Source: an uncultured Paraglaciecola sp. (lineage in GTDB: Bacteria; Pseudomonadota; Gammaproteobacteria; Enterobacterales; Alteromonadaceae). From it: DNA of 32,973 bases. Numbering within the stretch: position 1 is the first letter of the stretch; each line of letters begins with the position of its first letter. The stretch is taken from contig NZ_CAJXPA010000035.1 in the NCBI RefSeq assembly GCF_913058035.1, positions 1 through 32,973 on the forward strand, given 5' to 3'. Under the pieces are notes generated by a model. It had not been told where the DNA came from. It ran no database searches and saw only the letters and a list, made by a program, of their open reading frames with translations. A program made the translations under genes and the position numbers. Below, in pieces: positions 15,340 through 22,818 of the stretch.

Positions 15340-16404
15340 TTATTCCAAGCTTAAAGGATTTCTGCGGTATGCCGTTGGACTTTGCTTAAACCAAACTTTG
15401 AAGGCACGGCAGAAATTTGCTGACTCTCGGTAACCCAAAATGTCCGCCACATTGAATACAGTGTATTTGGCATCTGCCAATAATTGCACCGCAAACTTTC
15501 GTCGTTCTGCTTCAAGTATTTTTTTGTAGGCGGTGTCTAATTCTTTCAGTCTGCGGATCAAGGTACGTTCGGTTAAATGCAGTACTTCACAAAGCTCTGC
15601 TAGGCTAGGCGGCATAGACTCGCTGGCTTTTGAAATAATGGCCCGTTCAAAGTGTTGACGAATGATTTTACGGATCATTAAATCGATTCGACCTTGAATA
15701 TCAAGCTCCTCTAGTAGTTGTTGGCATTTACGTAGATTAAATTCATAGGAGTCTTTGTCATATAAAGGAGAGGGGCTAAACCATAATTTTTTGGGCACAA
15801 CAAGTTTGTTTTGAGGGCTGGCAAAACAGAGTTGTGAAGCAAATTCTGCTTCCATTAAATGCTTTCGATTGCTAGCGAGTGTTTTGAAATAAAGCTTGGT
15901 TTCTCCCTTAGGGGGATGGCCAATCAATAGTTCAATCAAGTTCTCAAATGCCCTCATCAGTGCTTCGAAGAAAAATTCTTGAAAGCCTTGATCGCCTGTT
16001 GTATCAAATATGGTAATTTCGACGCATTCATCGCTTTCTTCGTTTTCTTTGTTTTCATCGTTTTCGATGATAGATACTGAATAGGTATTTGAGCGAATTT
16101 GATACCACTTTACAAAGGTTGCCAGTGCCTTACCAACTGAGGGCGCGCTGATAGTGGCGTAACCCACAGGACCATGAGTGACTATGCCAAGATGTTTACC
16201 CAAAATAGTGGGCCAGTTTGGTGTATAGCTATACGAATTGAGGTTGTGCACGATTTTAATCGCATCGGCCACGTCTATGGTTTCTTGCTTTAGCAGCGAA
16301 GACTCAGAAAGACTTGTGCCTTCAAGTAATTTATCTGCAGGCGCAAAGTGAAGGCTTTTGGCGATCAGCACATAGGCTTTGTTGGACTGAGGAGTAGGTA
16401 ACAT
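15340..16404 (-). CDS. AraC-family transcriptional regulator
   Basis: 354 residues from ATG 16404. The C-terminal ~100 residues form the double helix-turn-helix of AraC/XylS proteins (LAELCEVLHLTERTLIRRL, then VADILGYRESANFCRAFKVW and SPTAYRR). The N-terminal ~200 residues fit the arabinose-binding-like domain found in OruR/ArgR-type regulators (HGPVGYATISAPSVGKALAT). It is divergent from the desaturase fusion, 114 bases apart, with three copies of a TGTCA-type motif between them. A local activator of the desaturase fusion is the natural inference. The inducer is unknown; fatty acids or a sterol-like or carotenoid substrate are possibilities only. Confidence 0.9.
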   Translation of the reverse strand: MLPTPQSNKAYVLIAKSLHFAPADKLLEGTSLSESSLLKQETIDVADAIKIVHNLNSYSYTPNWPTILGKHLGIVTHGPVGYATISAPSVGKALATFVKWYQIRSNTYSVSIIENDENKENEESDECVEITIFDTTGDQGFQEFFFEALMRAFENLIELLIGHPPKGETKLYFKTLASNRKHLMEAEFASQLCFASPQNKLVVPKKLWFSPSPLYDKDSYEFNLRKCQQLLEELDIQGRIDLMIRKIIRQHFERAIISKASESMPPSLAELCEVLHLTERTLIRRLKELDTAYKKILEAERRKFAVQLLADAKYTVFNVADILGYRESANFCRAFKVWFKQSPTAYRRNPLSLE

Positions 16405-16420
16405 CGCCTAATTAAACAAC

Positions 16421-16475
16421 ATAATGTCATTTAATGATAATAATAATGTCATTTACAGAAAGCAGAAATGTCTAA
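16421..16475 (+). promoter_or_regulatory. Triple 22-bp-spaced direct repeat, probable AraC-type operator
   Basis: ATAATGTCATTTA occurs at 16421-16433 and 16443-16455, and a weaker AGAAATGTCTAAA lies at 16465-16477. The TGTC cores fall at 16425, 16447 and 16469, exactly 22 bp (two helical turns) apart. The array begins 17 bases from the regulator start and ends 44 bases before the desaturase ATG. AraC-family proteins commonly bind paired direct half-sites on one face of the DNA. Confidence 0.65.
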
Positions 16476-16518
16476 ATCTGCATTTACACTGGTTCCTCAC
16501 ACTTAAGAGGGATGTGTT

Positions 16519-18468
16519 ATGCAAAAAGTAACTAAGAACTACACAGCATTGTGGCAAGGCTCTATACCTAATATAGCTTGGGGGACCTTAGCCCTTTTGT
16601 TAATGATAGTCTGTGGTTACATTTTAGTGGTTAGCAGCACATTGGCAGGCTTAATTTCTTATCCTTTTGCTTCAATAATATGTACGTATTTGTGTTTTGC
16701 CAGTTTTACCATTCAACACGACGCCGGCCACGGTAATATTTTTAAAATGGGCTCTGCCCTAAAACCCTTAGAAAATGCTATTGGTTGGGTAGCATCTATT
16801 CCCCTCCTGGTTTCGCCATATCGTTTGTTTAAAACAATACACGATCGGCACCATGCTTTTACCAATGATCCCGAGCGCGACCCAGATCACTTTAGTTTCG
16901 GTACTAAATGGTATCAGATCTTGCTGAATACCTATTATATGCCGCTTAAGTACCTGATTATGGCCTTGACAACCTTGCGTCATATTAAGATTTTTCGTGA
17001 TACTTACATCAGTTCAGCGCTTTACCTGCTGCTGGTATTGGGTAGTTTAGCGGTATTGGCCTTTCATGGTTATACAAGCGAAGTATTCACCTTTGCCCTC
17101 ATACCTACTGTGATCACGACTTTCCTTTTGGTGATATTTTTTGACTATGTGCCACATCACCCCCATAAGTCACAAGGCCGCTATCACAACACCCGTATTT
17201 ACCCGAGCAAGATACTCAACATCTTGTTACTCGGGCAAAACTACCATTTGATCCATCACATGTATCCGCGGCTTCCTTGGTACACCTATCAAACAGTGTT
17301 CTACAAAATTCTTCCCGATTTAAAAGCCCACGGTGCGCCCATCGAATACATGACTTCCGACCGTAGTCCTAGTTTTATGAAATCAGCCAATGCTCATAAC
17401 CTACAAAACGGAGGAAGGTCGGTTAACATGTTGCTGAAAGTGGTAGACATTGAAGCCCTAACTGAGGATTCAGTCGCCGTTAGTTTTGCGCTGCCTGTTG
17501 CTGAAAATCTAATATTTCGAGCGGGACAATACATCACCATCAGCAAGTGGTTGGCTGGTGAGCAGCATACTCGTTGTTATTCTTTATGTTCAAGCCCGCA
17601 CAACACGCTGCTGAAAATTGCAGTAAGGGGAACCTACAACGGATTGGTTTCTACTTACATAAACAATGATTTACAAGTGGGCAATGAACTCATCATACAG
17701 GGGCCATTTGGCGACTTTGTTTACCCACCCATCACCCCTCGCAACATTCAAGCGCTGGTATTGATAGCCGGAGGCAGTGGCATTACGCCAATGCTCTCTA
17801 TTTTATTATCATCTTTGCAGCAAAACGATGATATGCCTATACATCTGGTGTATGCGGCTCGAAGCGCTGACAACATTATGTTCTTCGATGTAATTGAAAC
17901 TTTGCGCTGTGCCAATCCTGAGCGTTTGACAGTTGCTTACGTGGTCAAAGACCTGGTTTCGCACAAGTTGGCTACAGTAGGTAGGCTAAATAGTGCATTG
18001 TTGGAGGCACTGTTGCCGATGCTTGGTGAAAATGCCGACAAAACTCAGTCACATGCAACGGAATTTTATGTCTGTGGGCCAGAAGGTTTAAAAAACGAGG
18101 CACTCAATGCATTAACAGCAAACTCGATTGCAAACGAGCGAGTGCATATAGAGCAATTTATCCCCACTATTACACACCCACAAGGTGCATTGCACAAAAT
18201 AGGCATCACCTTGAAAGATGGCCATAAACACGTACTGAATGTCGCATCAAATCAAACTGTACTTGAAGTGGCAAAAGCGAATGGTGTGATGCTGCCTCAC
18301 GCTTGTGGGAGTGGCACATGTGGCACCTGCAAATTCAAGATAGACAGCGGTCAAACTAGCGATATTTCCGATACAATCCCCGGTATCACCGCAGACGAAC
18401 AAACTGCAGGATTTACCTTAGCCTGCCAATGTAAGCCACAAAGCGATTTGGTATTATCAGGAATGTAA
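16519..18468 (+). CDS. Fatty acid desaturase-type oxygenase fused to ferredoxin reductase and 2Fe-2S ferredoxin
   Basis: 649 residues from ATG 16519, with AGAGGGA at 16506-16512. Residues 1-280 are a membrane di-iron desaturase/hydroxylase: hydrophobic segments around 20-60 and 165-208, and histidine boxes HDAGH (67-71), HDRHH (108-112) and HLIHH (243-247), with an extra PHHPH at 212-216. Residues ~300-550 are a flavin reductase: RCYSLCSS (FAD), GGSGITPML (418-426, nicotinamide) and YVCGP (517-521). Residues ~560-649 are a plant-type ferredoxin with C596, C601, C604 and C636. One polypeptide thus carries NAD(P)H oxidation, electron transfer and O2-dependent desaturation or hydroxylation, at the inner membrane. 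The substrate (fatty acyl chain, carotenoid or other lipid) is not shown. It is probably controlled by the divergent AraC protein. Confidence 0.92.
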   Translation: MQKVTKNYTALWQGSIPNIAWGTLALLLMIVCGYILVVSSTLAGLISYPFASIICTYLCFASFTIQHDAGHGNIFKMGSALKPLENAIGWVASIPLLVSPYRLFKTIHDRHHAFTNDPERDPDHFSFGTKWYQILLNTYYMPLKYLIMALTTLRHIKIFRDTYISSALYLLLVLGSLAVLAFHGYTSEVFTFALIPTVITTFLLVIFFDYVPHHPHKSQGRYHNTRIYPSKILNILLLGQNYHLIHHMYPRLPWYTYQTVFYKILPDLKAHGAPIEYMTSDRSPSFMKSANAHNLQNGGRSVNMLLKVVDIEALTEDSVAVSFALPVAENLIFRAGQYITISKWLAGEQHTRCYSLCSSPHNTLLKIAVRGTYNGLVSTYINNDLQVGNELIIQGPFGDFVYPPITPRNIQALVLIAGGSGITPMLSILLSSLQQNDDMPIHLVYAARSADNIMFFDVIETLRCANPERLTVAYVVKDLVSHKLATVGRLNSALLEALLPMLGENADKTQSHATEFYVCGPEGLKNEALNALTANSIANERVHIEQFIPTITHPQGALHKIGITLKDGHKHVLNVASNQTVLEVAKANGVMLPHACGSGTCGTCKFKIDSGQTSDISDTIPGITADEQTAGFTLACQCKPQSDLVLSGM

Positions 18469-18566
18469 AATTAACCAGTATGTTTGAATAAACACAAAGG
18501 ATAATCATTTTTGCTCCCTGTAATCCCCAGGGTTTTAGAATTTTCAGTGCGTTTTAGAATAAAATT

Positions 18567-18608
18567 AAAAGGGGGAGTGATTTTTTTACTATTCACTCCC
18601 CTTTTTTT
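18567..18608. terminator. Bidirectional Rho-independent terminator
   Basis: A perfect 9-bp stem GGGGAGTGA (18572-18580) / TCACTCCCC (18593-18601) is flanked by AAAA before and T7 after. It can terminate both the desaturase fusion (plus) and slyD (minus), which converge here. Confidence 0.9.
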
Positions 18609-18644
18609 CCAGAATGAAACTTTCTTCAGACCATTCTTATTTAC

Positions 18645-19145
18645 TTATTTTGCTACTTGTTCTTCTTCGTGTTGATGGCCGCCTTCACCATGAACATGGC
18701 CATGGGTGAGTTCTTCTTCAGTCGCTTCTCTGACTTCAATTACCGAGCCTGAAAAATGCAGGGTTTTACCTGATAACGGATGATTAGGATCGACGGTGAT
18801 ATCATCACCGTCAATTTTAGCGACCGTCAATTGAACCGGACCGTTTTGTGCTTGGGCAGTAAAAACCATGCCTGTTTCAATGTTTTCAACGCCTTCAAAG
18901 ACTGTGCGAGGCACAACTTGTACCATTTCTTCATGGTATTCACCGTAGGCATCAGCTGGTTCGACGGTTACATCAAACTCTTCGCCAGGGGCTTTACCCA
19001 AAAGTGCAGCTTCTAAACCGGGTATAACGTCGCCTTGCCCATGCAAGTATACCAGTGGTGCAGCCCCTTCTGAGCTATCAACCACTTGGCCTTCGGTGTC
19101 TTTCACTGTGTAGTTCAAAGATACTACTTTTTGATCTGCAATCAT
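18645..19145 (-). CDS. slyD: FKBP-type peptidyl-prolyl isomerase SlyD
   Basis: 166 residues from ATG 19145. The FKBP core is clear: VVDSSEGAAPLVYLHGQGDV followed by IPGLEAALLGKAPGEEFDV, an inserted chaperone flap (~70-125), and DPNHPLSGKTLHF at the second half of the FKBP. The C-terminal tail (HGHVHGEGGHQHEEE) is rich in histidine and acid residues, the nickel-binding tail of SlyD. SlyD is a cytoplasmic prolyl isomerase and chaperone that also delivers Ni2+ to hydrogenase or urease maturation. It is monocistronic, shares a terminator with the convergent desaturase gene, and matches SlyD in length though with a shorter tail than E. coli. Confidence 0.95.
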   Translation of the reverse strand: MIADQKVVSLNYTVKDTEGQVVDSSEGAAPLVYLHGQGDVIPGLEAALLGKAPGEEFDVTVEPADAYGEYHEEMVQVVPRTVFEGVENIETGMVFTAQAQNGPVQLTVAKIDGDDITVDPNHPLSGKTLHFSGSVIEVREATEEELTHGHVHGEGGHQHEEEQVAK

Positions 19146-19363
19146 TTTATCATCCTGTCATATTTAGTCAGTTATATTTATAGCGAAGGTGAATGCCACC
19201 AATATTTAAGTCGCTCAAGCACAATTGCACTATTCATGTTTCAACAGAAGAATTTGGGGCTTTCTCACTCAATTCAAGGGTTACCATAGAACCTAGCGCT
19301 GACACTTGCTGGCAGACCCTCTGAATTTAGGATCACTAAAATCAAGAAAGCATAAGAGGTCGC

Positions 19364-19383
19364 GTCTTGAGTTTTGCACAAAA
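19364..19383 (+). repeat. Composite repeat, left-half remnant of the terminal palindrome
   Basis: GTCTTGAGTTTTGCACAAAA is identical over 20 bases to 1011-1030. The right arm is not preserved (CGCTCTTGC in place of TACAAGACC). It lies in the spacer 19146-19657, which otherwise shows no gene. Confidence 0.65.
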
Positions 19384-19422
19384 CGCTCTTGCTTTTAACA
19401 ACGGCAAAGCGACATTAAACGA

Positions 19423-19458
19423 AATTAACAGCAACTTACGATGGATGTTTTGTTAATT
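19423..19458 (+). repeat. Decayed 77-bp repeat, internally deleted
   Basis: AATTAAC (19423-19429) is followed after a few bases by CTTACGATGGATGTTTTGTTAATT, which matches the right arm (TTACGATGGGTGTCTT...AATT) of the six full copies. The inner hairpin is gone. The ends TTAATT and AATTAA are perfectly complementary here. Confidence 0.45.
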
Positions 19459-19657
19459 ATTGGAAACAAAACGCAGCGGCTCATGCTTCCACCGAAAACG
19501 GATGGAAATGTATTGCAGAGACATCGCAATAAATCCGAAAACTATGCTTTTGGCTGGTCATTATCACAAGTGGCTTGTTAATTTCCGATGTGCCCTAGTC
19601 GGCTATTAAGATAATCGGTTTTAAAGATATTGCCATGTTATCAGTCTATATTAACAC

Positions 19658-20935
19658 TCAATTTTTTATCCCAAGAGCAATGCTAATTACCGCATCAATC
19701 TCATCCCAATCTTTTATTTTTTTGTTCGGTCTTAGCTGTGTAAGATAAACGACTATGACTCCGTCCTCAGGCCGCACATAATATTTCGAATGGTAGGCAC
19801 CACCCCACTCGTATCGGATTGTTTTGCCTTTTAAATCACCGTCTTTACCCATTGTTAACGCAAAACCGTAACCAAAACTATAACCTTCGAGATACGCTGG
19901 CATATCAATGTCAGGGGTTTGGTTACTGATCATCTCTTCAACCGAAGCTTGAGATAAAATTTTAGTACCACTTAAGGTGCCTTTGTTCAGTAGCATCGAT
20001 AAAAACCTTGAATAGTCGCGAGCAGTTGAAATTAATCCACCACCACCAGAATAAGCTTTTCTGGGACCATCGACATAATGTCCTTGGCTTGTCATTAAAT
20101 TACTCGCTTTATCGGCATCTACAGCTCGTTTAATAACCGTATCAGTTTCGTTATACACGGCCGCAAGGCGGTTTTTCTTACTTGGAGGTAGATAGAAATG
20201 CGTGTCCTTCATCCCTAACGGATGTGTAATTTCATCCTCAAAAAAGTCTTTAAGACTTTTATTAGACACTATTTCAATTATAACGCCCAGTAGATCAGCA
20301 CTATGACCATAGATAAAGTCTGTACCGGGTTGTCCTTTTTGCGGTAGTGTCGTAATTGGGGCTAAAGCTTCAGCTATACTTTGGTTTTTATCAGCAAAAT
20401 ACCAACCATAAAGCCCTATCGACTTCCACCGCTTTTCAATGGGCCCAGCACCATAGCTTATGCCAGAAGAATGAGTCAGCAGATCATGAATAGTTATTTC
20501 TCTTTGTGCAGGAACTATCGAGTGAGACTTATCTTCATTAATTATAAGTACTGTTGTTTTTTTAAAAGAAGGAATATATTTGGATACCCGATCGGTCACT
20601 TTTAACAAACCTCGATCTTTTAGTATCATCACCCCAGCAGAGGTTAATGCTTTCGTTTGAGAAGCGATGCGAAAAATACTATCAACTTGCATGGCTTTAT
20701 TTGCCTCAATATCTTGCATACCTGAAGCAAAATGTAATATCTCTTTGCCGTCTTTCATGACCAGAATAACTCCGCCAGCAATTTTATCAGTGTTCACGTA
20801 GCCATTTAATATGCTTTTAGCGGCAGTAAAGTTGTAATCATTAGCAAATACTTTTTGATTAAATGCTAGTAAAATCATGAGGATAAAGACTTTTTTGGAC
20901 CTGATTGTTATCCTTTGAATCGTGTTTGTAGTCAT
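19658..20935 (-). CDS. Exported serine hydrolase, beta-lactamase/EstB-type esterase family
   Basis: 425 residues from ATG 20935, with CGGAGA upstream on the coding strand. Residues 1-31 are a signal peptide (basic start, then VFILMILLAFNQKVFA). The class-C-like catalytic set is present: SQTK at 92-95, YGH at 209-211 (YxH rather than YxN, as in EstB-type carboxylesterases) and WGGAYHSKYYV near residue 380. The block HDLLTHSSGISYG is typical of the family. Likely activity is periplasmic or secreted ester, peptide or lactone hydrolysis; the substrate cannot be read from sequence. No operon partner. Beta-lactamase activity is unlikely given the YGH variant. Confidence 0.88.
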   Translation of the reverse strand: MTTNTIQRITIRSKKVFILMILLAFNQKVFANDYNFTAAKSILNGYVNTDKIAGGVILVMKDGKEILHFASGMQDIEANKAMQVDSIFRIASQTKALTSAGVMILKDRGLLKVTDRVSKYIPSFKKTTVLIINEDKSHSIVPAQREITIHDLLTHSSGISYGAGPIEKRWKSIGLYGWYFADKNQSIAEALAPITTLPQKGQPGTDFIYGHSADLLGVIIEIVSNKSLKDFFEDEITHPLGMKDTHFYLPPSKKNRLAAVYNETDTVIKRAVDADKASNLMTSQGHYVDGPRKAYSGGGGLISTARDYSRFLSMLLNKGTLSGTKILSQASVEEMISNQTPDIDMPAYLEGYSFGYGFALTMGKDGDLKGKTIRYEWGGAYHSKYYVRPEDGVIVVYLTQLRPNKKIKDWDEIDAVISIALGIKN

Positions 20936-20958
20936 TAATGTTATCTCCGTAACTTTAT

Positions 20959-21269
20959 TTATTTAATTTTCGATATTATTATTTTATGTTGTGCATTTTT
21001 AACACTGCGCGCCCATGCATCAACAACTCCACCGTCCCCTACAGCGATGTCATGACCAAATCTGTCTATCGATAATAAAGATTTTTGCTTCATTAGATAC
21101 CCCTGCGCCACAAGGTCTATCAATTCGCTTTCCATTATGAAATATAGACTTCTTGGCGGTCAAAAAATTTAGGTCTGGTATTTCCCCTATCGGCTAAGTA
21201 AACACGATTATTGTGTGCGGCAATCCCATGAGGCAAATCAAACGTTCTAGATTGATCACCAGGGCTTAC
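20959..21269 (-). pseudogene. NHL-repeat protein (peptidylamidoglycolate lyase-like) remnant
   Basis: The minus strand shows beta-propeller blades in broken frames: SRTFDLPHGIAAHNNRVYLA then DRGNTRPKFFD (to about 21160), then in another frame IDRPCGAGVSNEAKIFIIDR, and in a third GHDIAVGDGGVVDAWARS ending at the stop 20961-20959. These follow the order of blades in bacterial NHL-repeat proteins related to the alpha-amidating lyase of peptide amidation. Only about 100 codons remain of a protein normally over 300, with at least two frameshifts. An intact ORF of 59 residues at 20959-21138 overlaps the last part but has no family signature of its own. Confidence 0.65.
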
Positions 21270-21340
21270 CCACTGAATTAATAAGACATACATAGACGCC
21301 CCTAAAATTATAGGATCTGCAAGGTTGACCTTAGTTGGCC

Positions 21341-21423
21341 TCGCCACTGATTTTCCTGCATTGAAAGTTTTAGCTCACAAGGCTTATTTTAAAGGCAAAT
21401 GCTAGCGGACGCCGCGCGGGTAA
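21341..21423. repeat. Composite repeat, middle part
   Basis: TCGCCACTG, then TTTTCCTGCATTGAAAGTTT (21351-21370), TAGCT (21371-21375), GGCAAAT and GCGGACGCCGCGCGGGTAA match, with changes, 26046-26130 of the fullest copy. The terminal palindrome is missing. Confidence 0.6.
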
Positions 21424-21681
21424 GTCATTTGAGTGGAAGCTGGAGAGAACGAATTTGTAGCTACAACGCGGTTAGGGCCCATAAACTGAGCTTTTTTGTA
21501 TGGTTAAAAACGTTAGTAGTGAGGGACATTTTTCTGTTTATTATATTTTTGACGTTGAAAAAAGAGTCACTAGCTTGAAAGGATTCGAGTCAAAAACCAT
21601 CACGACGATGGCGCGAAGCGTTCTCTTTATCTTTTGAATGAGGCTAAATCAAAGGCTGCCACTTAAGTACCATTTCTCAGT

Positions 21682-22287
21682 CTAAGGACGAACCAACCTC
21701 GCCCTTAGTTCCATCGCCTTTACTCTAAAGGCGCAACTTTGAGCATGATCATTCACCATACCCATTGCTTGCATAAAAGCATACATAGTAGTGGGGCCAA
21801 CAAATTTCCAACCGCGTTTTTTTAAGTCTTTAGATAAAGCGACGGATTCTTCACATGTCGCCATAAATTCTGAGGCAATAGCCTCATCACGCTTTGGCTC
21901 AAATCGCCAAAAATAATGGGCTAATGAACCACACTCTGTTATTACTTCTTGCGCCCGTTTAGCGTTATTTATAGTGGCAGTGATTTTACCGCGATGGCGC
22001 ACTATGCCTGCGTCTAGCACTAAACGCTCAACATCGTCGTCGGTGAACTTCGCCACAAGGTTAAAATCGAAATGAGCAAAAGCGGCTCTGAAATTATCGC
22101 GTTTTACCAAAATAGTGAGCCAACTCAGGCCAGATTGAAAACCTTCTAAACAGATTTTTTCGAATAGTCGCTGATCATCTGTAACGGGGTAGCCCCACTC
22201 GTTTTCGTGATACGCAACATATTGAGGCGTTGCCTGACACCAAGCACATCGAGCTTTGCCATCCTCGGCGATATAGATTTCTAACAT
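21682..22287 (-). CDS. tag: DNA-3-methyladenine glycosylase I (Tag)
   Basis: 201 residues from ATG 22287. The sequence has the Tag hallmarks: RCAWC near the N-terminus, YHENEWGYP, ICLEGFQSGLSWLTIL with the catalytic-pocket glutamate, and VNDHAQSC near the C-terminus, where the histidine and cysteine complete the zinc site with the N-terminal Cys and His. Tag removes 3-methyladenine from alkylated DNA in base-excision repair, in the cytoplasm. Length is normal. The upstream ribosome-binding site is weak. It stands alone, with a decayed region upstream. Confidence 0.95.
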   Translation of the reverse strand: MLEIYIAEDGKARCAWCQATPQYVAYHENEWGYPVTDDQRLFEKICLEGFQSGLSWLTILVKRDNFRAAFAHFDFNLVAKFTDDDVERLVLDAGIVRHRGKITATINNAKRAQEVITECGSLAHYFWRFEPKRDEAIASEFMATCEESVALSKDLKKRGWKFVGPTTMYAFMQAMGMVNDHAQSCAFRVKAMELRARLVRP

Positions 22288-22352
22288 GGTTAAATTTCAC
22301 ATATTTGTTAAAAAGAAAAACATATTGCTTTTTGCTTTGATTGGCTTTGATT

Positions 22353-22544
22353 TTACTCATCTGTGCCATCACCGCTTTTTTTTGCTACGAACGGGTCGGC
22401 ATTGACTTGCTGCGCTAACTCTTCTTTTGTGCAGGCGCTGGTGCAAATAATAACACCCTCCTGGGGTTTTATATTGCCAACCATCATGAACATGCTATCC
22501 GCTTTGTTACTAGAAAGCGGCCGCCGCGCTTGACGATGCCGCAA
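22353..22544 (-). pseudogene. Possible YCII-domain protein remnant
   Basis: The minus strand encodes MVGNIKPQEGVIICTSA then KEELAQQVNADPFV, which fits the C-terminal half of a YCII-related domain (a strand with glycine, a KEE-helix and the closing ADPF). The N-terminal ~40 residues and the usual end are absent. The recognisable part is about 22370-22500; the rest of 22288-22818 shows no gene. Confidence 0.35.
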
Positions 22545-22751
22545 GGCTTACTCTTAGTCATTCACACAGTGATTAACTGCCCCAAAATTCGCGTTTCTAC
22601 CCCACACATATCTGTCCTTGGCATATCCGTAAAGGTTTGACTGCACAGCTGATACATTGATAGGTAAACGCCTGATTTTAATATACAACGTTAGCATCTG
22701 CTTATCGTCGTTTATTCACTACCTTCAAACTTAATTCAATAGGAATAGAGA

Positions 22752-22792
22752 TTAAAGTAATTCAAATTAAGATACAGTAAGTTAAAGTAATT
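22752..22792 (+). promoter_or_regulatory. 11-bp direct repeats upstream of the GH3 gene
   Basis: TTAAAGTAATT occurs exactly at 22752-22762 and 22782-22792, 30 bp apart (about three turns), ending 26 bases before the GTG start. They could be regulator half-sites; AT-rich sequence makes chance possible. Confidence 0.3.
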
Positions 22793-22818
22793 TATGAATC
22801 AAACAGGGAACGTAACCA

